Below, piece by piece: positions 1 through 9,722 of a DNA stretch of 64,000 nt. This DNA comes from Lolium rigidum (taxonomy: Eukaryota > Streptophyta > Magnoliopsida > Poales > Poaceae): NCBI RefSeq assembly GCF_022539505.1, contig NC_061510.1:400440249-400504248 (forward strand), in the 5' to 3' direction. A program made the translations under genes and the position numbers. How positions within the stretch are numbered: the stretch's first letter is position 1; each line of letters starts with the position of its first letter. Under the pieces are notes generated by a model. It made no database searches. It was not told the origin of the DNA and worked only from the letters and a program-made list of their open reading frames with translations.

Positions 1-411
1 CGTATCGTGGCTCTCGGTACTGGGGGTTTCGCGATGAAGGCTTTAAGTAGGCGGAAGGGCGGAGTCGGAGGGCTGACAAGGGCCCCACACACTAGGGCGG
101 CGCGGGCCCCCCTTAGGCCGCGCGGCCCTAGTGTGGCGGCGCCCCGTCGCCCACGCCGTTTCCCTTTCGGTCTTCGGAATCTTCGTGGAAAAATAAGACC
201 CTAGGCGTTGATTTCGTCCAATTCGAGAATATTTCCTTTGTATGATTTACGAAACCAAAAACGGCGACGACAAGCGGCTCTTCGGCATCTCGTCAATAGG
301 TTAGTGCCGGAAAATGCATAATAATGACATATAATGTGTATAAAACATGTGAGTATCATCATAAAAGTAGCATGGAACATAAGAAATTATAGATACGTTT
401 GAGACGTATCA
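1..411 (-). repeat. 5' part of a TGATACG-type LTR, reverse orientation
   Basis: Read on the minus strand, this segment starts TGATACGTC at 411 and follows the first ~410 bp of the solo LTR at 12834-14424 (same order, scattered substitutions). The start of the window cuts it off. The left edge at 1-60 matches the LTR segment around 13190-13250. The short ORFs here are shadows of non-coding LTR sequence. The boundary at 411 is sharp because the next base begins a plus-strand piece of the same family. Confidence 0.8.
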
Positions 412-602
412 TTGTGCAGGTTCCACGTTGGCGCCGGAATCCCTGGTGTTGCGCCGCACTACACTCCGTCACCAACAACCTTCACGTGGCCCTTGACTCC
501 TACTGGTTCGATAAACCTTGGTTTCTTACTGAGGAAAACTTGCTGTTGTACGCATCACACCTTCCACTTGGGGTTCCCAACGGGTGTGTGCTTTACGCGT
601 CA
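412..602 (+). repeat. 3' end of a TGATACG-type LTR, forward orientation
   Basis: This 191-bp segment matches 14233-14424, the 3' end of the solo LTR, and ends CGCGTCA where the solo LTR ends CGCGTATCA. It runs opposite to the LTR piece at 1-411. The simplest reading is that the minus-strand LTR inserted into a plus-strand LTR. In that case TTGTG (412-416) would be one copy of the target duplication and the rest of the host LTR lies left of the window. Confidence 0.75.
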
Positions 603-1857
603 ACACCCTTACGCGCCGCCGCCCCAGGATATCGCCAGCGCCGGCGTTATAGGACGAGGCCACAGCGTCCTAGCTCACTCCCGCGCTCTCCTTCCTCGCG
701 TGCGGTCTCTCCGCTGCGAAACCCACCGTCTCCTTCCATGATGCCATGGATTTCCAAATCTTTTTCTTCCCTGCCTCCTTGCGGCAGAGCAGGCGCAGCG
801 CCGCCTTGATCCACGTCTCACCGGCGATGAGGGTCATCAAGATGGAGGCTCCACCGTGCTCGTCTTGCTGCTCCAGCCGTAGGACCCACCTGGCAGTGAC
901 CTACCCCAGCCAGGCTCGCGAGCTTGCCCGAGCTGCACCGAGTTTGTGGCTAGCTCGGGCTAAGCCTGTTTTCTCAGCTCGGCGGCACAACGAGCCAGAC
1001 CGAGCCGAGCCAAAAATGAGCGAGCTGAATCGCGGCTCGCACCGAGCCTTGACCAAGTTGGCTCGTGTCCAGCCTTACTTCCAAGTCTCACCATGACTTG
1101 ATGTCAGCGTCCACCATCTATCTCAGAACCATTGTTTCAGATTGACTCCGATTTCAAACTAAAAGTACTTTTAAAAAATGAAAAATTTCAATCAAGTGTA
1201 AATGTCTCGTTTCGAAACCTGTAAATGTTTCATCCCATTTGAATGACTAGCTTTGTGATTAAATAGCTTTTTACGTTTTTTAGCACTATTTAAATTAAAA
1301 CCTATTTAATCACAAACCTTTGATTCTAATGGAATGCTCAAAAAAAAAAAACAAATTGAAACATGCATGATTTACTAGATATTTTTCAAAAAATTCCGAG
1401 TAGGTTTAGTTTTTAGTTCAAAATCAGAAGCAATCCGGAGCGTTGGATAAGAGATGGATGGTGGATGTTGACGCATCAAGTCAATGAAGCCATGTCCATC
1501 TGGGTAACCCTCAAGAAAAACAAAAACACAGTCTGGGTACCAAGCAGAGCAAAACCCAGGCCCATGAACTCCAGGGCCCCTTGCGTCTTCTTCCTCCCCC
1601 AAAAGGTGAAAGAAAGTAGAGGCGGCTCCATTCCGGCTTCGATGCCGCCGCCACCGCCGCCGCAGCCATCTCCGGTCACCATCTGAGATCTGAAGGTTCG
1701 ATTGACTCGCCCATCTCTTGCTCTCTTTCCCTCTCTTTCCTTCGGCTCTGGGGATTAATGGGCTTTTGTTTCACACCATCAGATTTGCACGCGCCGCGCC
1801 GTTGCAGTCGCGTCGATTCTGTCTCCTCCGGCCAGCAATCTTACTCCTGGTAAGTAG
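603..1857. other. Non-coding stretch and 5' flank of the MATH-BTB gene
   Basis: I see no convincing gene here. 905-1075 is dense in GAGCC/GGCTC and AGCTCG words, a low-complexity composition of unknown origin. A perfect 15-bp inverted repeat (1252-1266 against 1302-1316, TTTGTGATTAAATAG) lies in AT-rich sequence. 1590-1857 turns GC- and CT-rich, with a (CCG)n-like stretch at 1643-1665 and a CTCTCTTTCC pyrimidine patch near 1720-1740. It is probably the promoter-proximal region and 5' leader of the gene starting at 1858. Confidence 0.4.
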
Positions 1858-2931
1858 ATGGAGGCATGTAATACGGTGTCTACGTGCACTCCGGAGGTGG
1901 CCCAAGGCAAACATGTGTTCCATATCTTGGGCTACAGCAAGCATAGGGGCATGGGCAACGGCCCCAAGAGCTACATACGGTCCGGGATCTTCACTGTCGG
2001 CGGCCAAGACTGGGCCATCCGCTTTTACCCTGATGGCAACGGCGAAGCATGCCAAGATTACATCTCAGTTTATCTCGAGCTTTGGAGCAAGAACACTGAA
2101 GTCCGGGCGTCCTGCGACCTGAGGCTGATGGACCAGTGCACCGGCTTGTCGTCTTCAGTGCATAAAACAGGGCCTAGAATTTTCAGTTTGGGGGCTATTA
2201 GTGGATTTGCTCCACTGACTGGTAAGTTCAAAAGGCGAAGTGAGATCGAGGAATCTGCATACCTTAGGGATGATCGCCTCACAATCAAATGCATTATCAC
2301 TGTTGTCAAAAAGCCACACGTAACTGAAGCCAGATTGTTCCCAAAAATCGACATGCCACCATCCGACATGGCTGAGCATGTCGGCAGGCTGCTGGAAGAA
2401 AAAGAGGGGTTCGACGTCAGCTTCAGTGTCGGAGGAGAGACTGTCGAAGCGCATCGGTTCGTTCTCGCCATGCGGTCGCCTGTTTTCAAAGTGGAGCTCT
2501 ACGGGCCGATGAGGGAGGCGAGGAAGGGGAGCCGCATAACCATCGAGGACATGCAGCCTGCTGTTTTCAGGGCACTGCTCCATTTCATCTATACCGATTC
2601 TCTGCCTCGCAAGCACCTTGAGGGAGATGACAACACTGAAATGATCCGTCTTCTACTAGTGGCTGCTGACAGATATGCCATGGAGAGGCTCAAGCTGGTT
2701 TGCCAAAGCATCCTCTGCGAGCATCTGAACGTGGACAATGTGGCAGCCACACTGGCTTTAGCTGACCAACATAGCTGTGGCAAGCTTAAGGATGCGTGCC
2801 TTGAATTTATTGAGATGTCGGATGCAATGGATGCCGTGGTGGCAACCCAAGGCTTCAAGGATCTGATTGTGACTTGCCCATCCCTCGTAGTGGACGCGTT
2901 GGAGAAGAGAAGACAGTTCCGTAAAGCATGA
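1858..2931 (+). CDS. MATH-BTB (BPM-type) CUL3 substrate adaptor
   Basis: A single-exon gene of 357 aa. The first ATG after an upstream run of stops gives a complete MATH domain (about residues 19-148, with GKHVFHILGYS at the start and YIRSGIFTVGGQDWAIRFYP inside). A BTB/POZ domain follows (about 185-285, with FDVSFSVGGETVEAHRFVLA and FIYTDSLP), then the short helical BPM/SPOP-type tail (290-350). Proteins of this family are known to recruit targets through MATH and bind CUL3 through BTB, acting as adaptors of a CUL3-RING ubiquitin ligase. Intronless MATH-BTB genes are strongly expanded in grasses, and the length is normal for the family. No frameshift or internal stop is visible, so it looks intact. 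The individual substrate cannot be inferred. Confidence 0.93.
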   Translation: MEACNTVSTCTPEVAQGKHVFHILGYSKHRGMGNGPKSYIRSGIFTVGGQDWAIRFYPDGNGEACQDYISVYLELWSKNTEVRASCDLRLMDQCTGLSSSVHKTGPRIFSLGAISGFAPLTGKFKRRSEIEESAYLRDDRLTIKCIITVVKKPHVTEARLFPKIDMPPSDMAEHVGRLLEEKEGFDVSFSVGGETVEAHRFVLAMRSPVFKVELYGPMREARKGSRITIEDMQPAVFRALLHFIYTDSLPRKHLEGDDNTEMIRLLLVAADRYAMERLKLVCQSILCEHLNVDNVAATLALADQHSCGKLKDACLEFIEMSDAMDAVVATQGFKDLIVTCPSLVVDALEKRRQFRKA

Positions 2932-4295
2932 GCTGCTGCATTGGTAAATTCGCTAAATTATATGAATTGCGTGCCACTATTCGCTCAATATCCCATACCA
3001 ACTCCTCGTAGGGGCGATCAGCTCAATGGCGCTAGGTTAGTTCTCAAGTGATGCGAATGGCGTGAAATTTACTCTGAAAAACTCAGCCTGCAAATGTTTG
3101 ATTCAGTGTTGAATTTTGTATTCACCAGGTTGTTGATTTTGCCGCAACTAACAAAACTTTTTTTTGTTGTGTGCACACTCTGTTGAGCATCAGGTACCCA
3201 GATGGTACACATTAGCATGCTCGCATCCATGAGAAATGAAGTACAGGATCAAACACAACAAAAATGTTATCCATAGGATATAACATGATAAATACTAGGA
3301 TTGCCATTCACACTGTCACGGTTGTGTTATCTTGAAAATAAAACAACACAGCAGGGGCATCTAGTGAGACATATGCAACGGTTGCCATCTACTAGGATTT
3401 TTTGTGATGTGAAGGAAAGGTAAGGAGATTGGGATAAAGAAAGAGATGTGAACGGTCTGAAATTTTAAAGACAGACCGTTGCGTGGGTTACCTACTACAG
3501 TATTCCACGTGTCCCAATAGGGCGTTCTCTCAGTCAAATCAGCGGAATGCGAGAGTTTTTAACAACGCATCACAACAATTCAGCAGCTTGCGCTTAGGAT
3601 CAAGGAGGAGTTCAGCTTATGGAAACTGGCTAGAGTGAGAGGGAGTGATCTGATGACGCGAGAGTAGGCTTTAGAGCGTCGGGCGTGTGTGTGGGGTGGC
3701 CGGCTTGTTTTTCGCAAACTATGTCCGGCGTCTTGTACTTATAACTTGTTTTTCTTCTATAAAGATTTGGTATGCCGTTGACGTACAGCATTATTGAACT
3801 CAAATGTTTTGCCTCCCTACTCACAAAGAAGCCTCGGCCTTAATTTTCGTGGCAACGACGGTTGGCATGTTGGAGATGTTTCAAAAGACTAGCGTTCAGT
3901 TCGTTCCAAATTTCACACGAAGATCAGAACCTGGATTGTGCTGTTTCTCTGAAGGTGATATGCAGGATAATAGTAGTACAGGTGAATAGGTGATCATGTG
4001 TTTGTTGCTGCAGGACAGGTAGTGAAGTACTCCTCCGTGCGATTGGGCTTGCAGAACAACAGTTGCTACGACCAGTCCCCCTCTGGGTCACCTCTCCAGG
4101 CAGTTAAGAGTTCCTGTTCTCTACGTCTACATGTTTCACTGAGGCCAGTGTGGTGTTTCGCTCTAGAAAAAGTTGTAGTAGTAGTAGTAGTACTAATAAA
4201 CCTGCTCATAGCAAGTATCCTTTCAGTGGATTAGTTTGGTTTGAATGCAGCAACAGAAAGCTCACACAGACTATATAGAACCCTGTGATGGGAAG
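2932..4295. other. 3' flank of the MATH-BTB gene, no gene seen
   Basis: This stretch is AT-rich, with the 3' UTR presumably in the first few hundred bases. A 9-bp hairpin (AACGGTCTG / CAGACCGTT) lies near 3451-3481 and a (GTA)n run at about 4170-4190. The ORFs at 3630-4234 are short, lack recognisable domains and look accidental. Confidence 0.35.
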
Positions 4296-4636
4296 TTTTT
4301 TTTTTTTTGAGGTAAAAAGTAAATATATTAGGTCAGCAATCCGCCTCATTAAAAACCTTCCAGTCCCTTAGGTAACCTAGTAAGGAAAAGAGTGCGTAAG
4401 AAATTTGCCGCCTCACAATCACAGAATAGTTACATCATCCAGGAGGGGTTGGAGAAGGAAGCTAGGGGGTTTATCGACCCAATTACACCCAGAATTTAAA
4501 TTGTAACTATGCCTAGCAATATCATGAGCAACTCTATTCATCTCCTTCCTACAGTGACCAAATTCCACTACCCCAATACTGCCCGCAACTACCATGATCT
4601 CTGCATAGATTCCCTTGAGGTTATTCAATAGGTAAA
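4296..4636 (-). pseudogene. 5'-truncated LINE 3' end with RNase H-like tail
   Basis: On the minus strand, 4628-4419 encodes CRKEMNRVAHDIARHS and then W-x-DKPPSFL. This is the conserved end of the RNase H-like domain (RVT_3) found at the C terminus of plant LINE polyproteins and their domesticated relatives. Downstream on the same strand is an untranslated stretch, then a 13-base poly-A (poly-T at 4296-4308 on the plus strand). That order is expected for a 5'-truncated LINE insertion. Only the last ~70 codons remain. Confidence 0.7.
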
Positions 4637-4978
4637 CACTAACTATCAGGATCCGATTGCGAGCAAATTATCGGACCTCCCGGATGCCGTCAATTTCGTC
4701 TAAATCGAACGCTTACCTTTGCACCAGATTAGCGCCCCCTAATTGCGCACATAAAGCGAAAAGCGGCAACTCCATCTCCTCTCCTGCATCGCTTGCCATC
4801 TCTGCATCCATGCCGAGCCGCGCCGCCTCGCCAGGCCTCTGCTTCCTCCGCTGCCCTGCCTCGCTATTCCCATCTGGACCTGCCCTCCACCTCCATCTTG
4901 TGCGCCGCCACGCATGTCGCTTCACTGCAGGGAGAGATCGCCATGGCAGAACTGACCAGCGGCCCGCGGTCGGCGGAA
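4637..4978. other. No gene recognised
   Basis: Short overlapping ORFs on both strands from CT- and GC-rich sequence. None shows a domain, and I could not assign this stretch to any repeat. Confidence 0.3.
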
Positions 4979-5212
4979 CTAGGTGCCGGAGGCGGCAACC
5001 TGGCCGATTGGGCTATACTCTGGTTTAAGTAGCCGGCTGGAGTCTGCTTTCACCAGTCCTTCACGATCGATATGGTAACTCAAACTGACATTGGTTCCAA
5101 TCTGTCCAGCTTTTTCTAACATTAAATCAACGTAGTCCTTTGCAGTGTCATAGGTATTTGTGAAAAGAATTTCAGGTGCTTCTTCGTAGAACCAGTGGTT
5201 GTTGTGATGCAA
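4979..5212 (-). pseudogene. Exon-like protein fragment of unknown family
   Basis: The minus strand has an open reading of 77 codons with balanced, protein-like composition (HHNNHWFYEEAPEILF, then TYDTAKDYVDLMLEKAG). It lies in otherwise non-coding DNA. I do not recognise the family. It could be one exon of a decayed gene, a fragment captured by a transposon, or chance. No flanking exons were found. Confidence 0.3.
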
Positions 5213-6628
5213 TTTGTGTGCTTACACAACTGTTTTCGAGAATTGCTATTCTGATGCGCGCTCTGCTTGGGCAAGCATCAGGTCAGACGTCAAAGCCAGA
5301 AGGTGCGAGAGTTGTAAACAATGATGGTGGCTAATTGCCCCAAGCTGTCTTTTCGGTTGTCAAAGACATGACTTGTATTTAATCCTGTAACAGACCTTTT
5401 CTCCTTCTAATGGAGCTGCCATTTTCTGAAAAACAAACCATGACATCTATGCTTATGTTTTTGAACATGCTTCCTAACCATTATCTATTGTTACCAAGCT
5501 AATTGGATACTCACAAATTTACAGCAACACTGTAATAGTTTTATTTTTTCAAATAGTACTTATTAGGCTTCATTACCATGAATCTGATGTTTCTTTTTAT
5601 CCATGCTTCCCAAGTAGTATACATTTGTTTCAGCGGTCCTGCAATTGTGGATCAATACTGTTTCAGCAGTATGTTCATTCTATTTTTCTAAAGGCACATA
5701 TAATCCTTGCTTCCCTTCTTTACCACCCGGGTTGCTAATGTATTGCATTCTGCCATTTTAATTTGCAGCAAACATCTCCATACTTCCAGTTAGTATCATA
5801 TATTGTGATAGCTACACAGTTTTGCTTATGGCAATCCATGCTTCCTAACTCTTTTATATGTTGTTATAGAAACAAGAGATGGTTGGAGGTTGTCAATGAG
5901 CCCTCATTGTTCTTTGTCAGTGCCATCCTTGCTGCTCGTGGATGCTGCTTTGATCCCATTGACGCTCCTGCTCGAAAACATTTTGTCTACATAGTGGTGC
6001 CCATGTTGAAGTATGAGTCGTCACAGCGGGGTGTGCTTCTATAGTCGCAGGGATGTGTACCACAACTTTCCGATGATCCATCATTGTGCACGGAAACAAA
6101 TTTTGATATCTGTAGAAGCAAATACTATTTCATATATATGCAAATCTGATTCTGTCTGTACGAAGCAATGATTCTAAAAACATGTATTTGTTTTCATTGG
6201 AAGCAAACACTACTCTCTTTTGAAGAAAATTATATTCTACTCTTTGGAAGCAATGTTGATGGAGACAAGGCGTCGTATCCTATGAATCCCCAACTTTCCT
6301 GTATCCCTGCATCCGTTCATTCATGGCCGAGCGATCTAAATCTTCTGCCTCGCGCTGAGTCGGTAGAAAAAATGCAATTACACGCCCGCTTCTGAACTTA
6401 ACCAACATCTCTTTTTGCAAAACTCCCCTAACTCTAGTTCCGTCTTGAAACCCCACCCGTGATCCCTGCACCAAGTCGTGGACTAATGGCCTCGATTTCC
6501 CTGCTGCCGACGAGACCATGGACGCACCCGTCCTCCTCAAGTTCCTCCGCCGTGGGCAACTTAAAGGCCGGCGCCGCCTTTAATATGGTTGGCAAGACCT
6601 TCGGCTAGTGCAGAGAGTCGAAGAGCGT

Positions 6629-6660
<32 letters not shown>

Positions 6661-7155
6661 TCGAGCTACTGCTGGAGGAGATGCCGAGGGGCACCACCGA
6701 CATGGAAGGGGGCTAGGCAAGGTGTATCCTGTGGAGGCAGCGCACCATGGATCCGCCCGCCGAGCTCGACTTCAGGCCCACCGTCCCGTCGCTGCTACAG
6801 GTGAGGACCTCAAATTGCTAAAGAAATTGCATCTGCATGTGTGAGATTTAACTGAATTTGTGTACCAATTAAACTGCAGATTGTGATGAATGACATTAGT
6901 CAGGTGATAGTCTGTTTATCCTAGTTGAGTTCTAGAAGATTGTTCTGATGCGATGGTTTACGACTTGGTCTGGCTTCGAAAATAATCCAGTGATTCTTGA
7001 GCCTGAGAGTGCTTAGGCGGTGTCATCAGTACAGAAAATGGGCATTGATGTCTCTAGAGTCTGTATTATGCACCATTTACATAGAAATTATGTTATTGTG
7101 TGATGTACTTCTTGAACCCCGAGTGATCAAGATCGCATGAAAACGAAACAAGTTG
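5213..7155. other. No gene recognised; GCC-repeat exon-like piece at 6.6-6.8 kb
   Basis: AT-rich sequence to about 6480. A GC-rich block at 6490-6800 contains a (CCG)n tract at 6636-6662. It also has an exon-like stretch starting ATGGATCCGCCCG at 6748 that ends in CTACAG followed by a GTGAGG donor-like site at about 6801. I saw no continuation into a second exon, so it may be a captured gene fragment. Confidence 0.3.
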
Positions 7156-7266
7156 ACACGTGAATTAGCCCCATGTATTAGGAACAGAGTGTGGGTGTTG
7201 TATGCTGCTATAACTGATTGTAAACACATTCTTTCTGCAAACACGTGAATTAGCCCCATGTATTAG
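7156..7266. repeat. 26-bp direct repeat pair
   Basis: ACACGTGAATTAGCCCCATG plus TATTAG occurs at 7156-7181 and again at 7241-7266, 85 bp apart and identical. It may be a short local duplication or the remains of a target duplication. The enclosed 59 bp shows no transposon ends that I recognise. Confidence 0.6.
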
Positions 7267-7317
7267 ACACATGTTTGTTCTGTTTGTAGCTACTGGTGGC
7301 TATCACTTACCAATCGA

Positions 7318-7503
7318 CAGTGGCGGAGCTATGTACAAGTCAGGGGGGCCACCGCCCCCCCCCCCCCAACTTTTTGAGAATTACTGAAGGAATTTTTTTT
7401 ACAAGGCTTAGAAGAGAATTTTTTAGCACTTTGCCCCCGGATATAGATATTTTATGTTTTGCCCCCCCCCCCCCCCCATAATTCCTGGCAAGCTCCGCCA
7501 CTG
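7318..7503. mobile_element. hAT-type MITE (186 bp) with 8-bp target duplication
   Basis: The ends are perfect 13-bp terminal inverted repeats, CAGTGGCGGAGCT and AGCTCCGCCACTG. They are flanked by an identical 8-bp duplication CCAATCGA at 7310-7317 and 7504-7511. An 8-bp duplication and a CAG-type terminus are hallmarks of hAT elements. The interior holds two long poly-C runs and no coding capacity. Confidence 0.92.
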
Positions 7504-7511
7504 CCAATCGA

Positions 7512-7841
7512 CATCCGAAATCTCAAAGGCAAGAAGTGGCTACCATCGCCATGCCAAAGATGAGAAGGATATGGCTGGAACGCAATGCTCGCACATTTGA
7601 GGAGCAAAGCACGGCCCTGGAGCAGCTCGTCTAGCTCGCCAATGAAGAATTGAGGATGTGGAACTTGGCACACGCAGGGAGCAGAAGAGGACTAGTGGGA
7701 ACTAGGGAGGAGTAGTTTTCTTTGTTGTAGCTATAGCTGTTGTCGGTCTGGGTGGCTGTGCCGAATGTAAAACCTTGTAAATCCATTTCTCTGCCTTAAT
7801 GAAAATGACAAGCAACATTTGGTTGCTGGTCCTTGAAAAAA
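7512..7841 (+). pseudogene. LINE 3' end fragment
   Basis: The start of this stretch encodes a remnant like IWLERNARTFEEQSTALEQLV, matching the W-x-x-RN-x-R-x-F motif near the C terminus of plant LINE reverse transcriptases (zf-RVT region). An untranslated tail then ends in a short A-run at 7836-7841. An in-frame stop follows within 25 codons, so it is dead. The hAT MITE sits immediately on its 5' side. Confidence 0.55.
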
Positions 7842-8149
7842 GTCCAGTTGTAGCTACTCTCCTAGTATGCTACTGCTATCTATCAAGCTGGTCTGATGAT
7901 GAAAGCTTCTAGCAAATGTGATTGATTTTAACATAGATATAAAAGTACAGGAAGATAAACATGGTCATGTTTGAGATTCTTAATCAGGCATAGATGTTTT
8001 GATATGTTAAAAAAAATTGCTACATGGCAACATTGTAAACTAAGAATTAAGAACATATGGAAGTTCACCCATCACATGAACCTTCATGATGCCAATTTGG
8101 TATCTGAAATTTTTCTTTTGGAGGGCAGATGAAGCAAGAAAGCTCAGGT

Positions 8150-9722
8150 GGTAATCGAACTCTCTTAGATATGGTGTGTCCGAACGTCGTAATCGAACTC
8201 TCTTAGATATGGTTCGTTCTATGATGTCTCTTACTGATTTGCCGTTATCGTTTTGGGGTTATGCATTAGAGACAGCTGCATTCACTTTAAATAGGGAACC
8301 ATCGAAATCCGTTGCAACGACACCGTATGAATTGTGGTTTAATAAGAAACCTGTTGTGGGTATACTTCATGGGTGTACCATCGACAGTGCCTAGATCCGG
8401 CAAGCCCGGGTGGCCCACAGATGGTGATGAGGCATGTGGCCCATCGGGCGGCCCGATTCTTGTTGATCATGAAGGAAGAAGTCCAGCCCAGGATCAGTAG
8501 GCCGGATCCGTACCGACATTAGGAGTAACCCGGATCCATGGAGGCCCATGAGGGACCCGGATCCAGTACGACGTATATGGAAGGCGGATCCGTGACGTGC
8601 ACGGCAAGATATTGTACCGTAGTTAGGCTGTCTGTAATCCGGTTAGGACTCTCCATGTAAACCCTAGATCCGTGCGCCTTTATAAGCCGGATCCCGGGAG
8701 CCCTAGAGGCACAACAACCACAACTCATTGTAACAACGCGAAAGCGCCCAGATAATTCCAGACAAGCGACGGTAGGCCCCGTCATCGTGCGGGTGTTCCG
8801 AAGCTGGGTAACTCGCGTACCACCGTCCCGTGTGCACTCCGCCCTATGGCCCCTACTTCTTCTCCCCCTCGTGAGGATCCCTCCTCCGAGGTACCGTCGA
8901 TTAGGCAACGACAAAACCTAAGCTGTCGTTCCTTAAAGTTTGGGGTTGCGAAGCCTATGCAAAAAAGTTACAACCGGACAAGCTAGAACCCAAAGCGGAG
9001 AAATGCGTCTTCATAGGATACCCTAAGGAAACTATAGGGTATACTTTCTATCACGAATCCGAAGGCAAAGTCTTTGTTGCTAAGAACGGAACCTTTCTTA
9101 AGAGTTTCTCACTAAAGAAGTGACTCGGAAGAAAAGTAGAACTCGACGAGGTTACCGAACCTTCTCTCGTTGATCGAGTAGCGCAGTCTGCGGAAGATGT
9201 TCCTGTGCCGCCCGCACCGGTAACGAGAGGAAGCTAATGATAATGATCATGAAACTTCGAGCGAAGTAGCTGCCGAACCTCGCAGGTCGACAGAGGAACG
9301 TACCACTCCTGATTGGTATGATCCTTGTCTAAATCTCATGATTGTGGACAACAATGATGAGGACCCTGCGATGTATGAAGAAGCGATGATGAGCCCAGAT
9401 TCCAACAAATGGCAAGAAGCCATGAAATCCGAAATGGGATCCATGTATGATAACAAAGTATGGTCTTTGGTAGATCTACCTGATAGCCGCAAGGCTGTTG
9501 AGAATAAATGGATCTTCAAGAGAAAAACAGATGCTGACGGTAATGTTGCTGTCTATAAAGCTCGATTTGTCACAAAGGGTTTCCGACAAATTCAAGGTGT
9601 TGACTACGATGAGACTTTCTCACCTGTAGCGAAGCTAAAGTCTGTGAGGATTTTGTTAGCAATAGCTGCATTTTTCGATTATGAGATTTGACAGATGGAT
9701 GTACAAAGTGTCTTTATGTAAT
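8150..9722 (+). mobile_element. Ty1/copia retrotransposon fragment (integrase to RT)
   Basis: A copia pol fragment in two pieces. 8176-8351 encodes the end of the integrase domain (RNRTLLDMVRSMMSLTDLPL, then YALETAAFTLNR). 8919-9125 continues with VWGCEAYAKKLQPDKLEPK. 9338-9691 holds the N-terminal part of the reverse transcriptase (NKWIFKRKTDADG, VTKGFRQIQGVDYDETFSPV). The coding frame stops with a TGA at about 9689 where copia elements normally keep a tryptophan. The fragment ends near 9722, before the YxDD motif, and no LTR of its own is visible. A 25-bp direct repeat (8151-8175 and 8189-8213) marks a small duplication at its left edge. Another frameshift or stop lies around 9120-9240. Confidence 0.85.
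8352..8913. mobile_element. Solo LTR (562 bp) inside the copia fragment
   Basis: Starts TGTTGTGG and ends GGCAACGACA, flanked by an identical 5-bp duplication AAACC (8347-8351 and 8914-8918). Removing it restores a continuous copia reading frame, which fixes the borders. The repeated GGATCC/CCGGATC words and a TTTATAAGCC TATA-like site near 8679-8690 suit an LTR promoter, with the LTR likely in plus orientation. It has no internal coding region, hence a solo LTR left by LTR-LTR recombination. Confidence 0.85.

Noticed and set aside
1718..2122. 134-aa ORF overlapping the MATH-BTB start
   Set aside because: Out of frame with the MATH domain and without a recognisable family. It overlaps the true coding sequence.
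6589..6844. Pro/Arg-rich ORFs at the (CCG)n tract
   Set aside because: Driven by the trinucleotide repeat in several frames. Only an exon-like fragment with a possible donor is noted.
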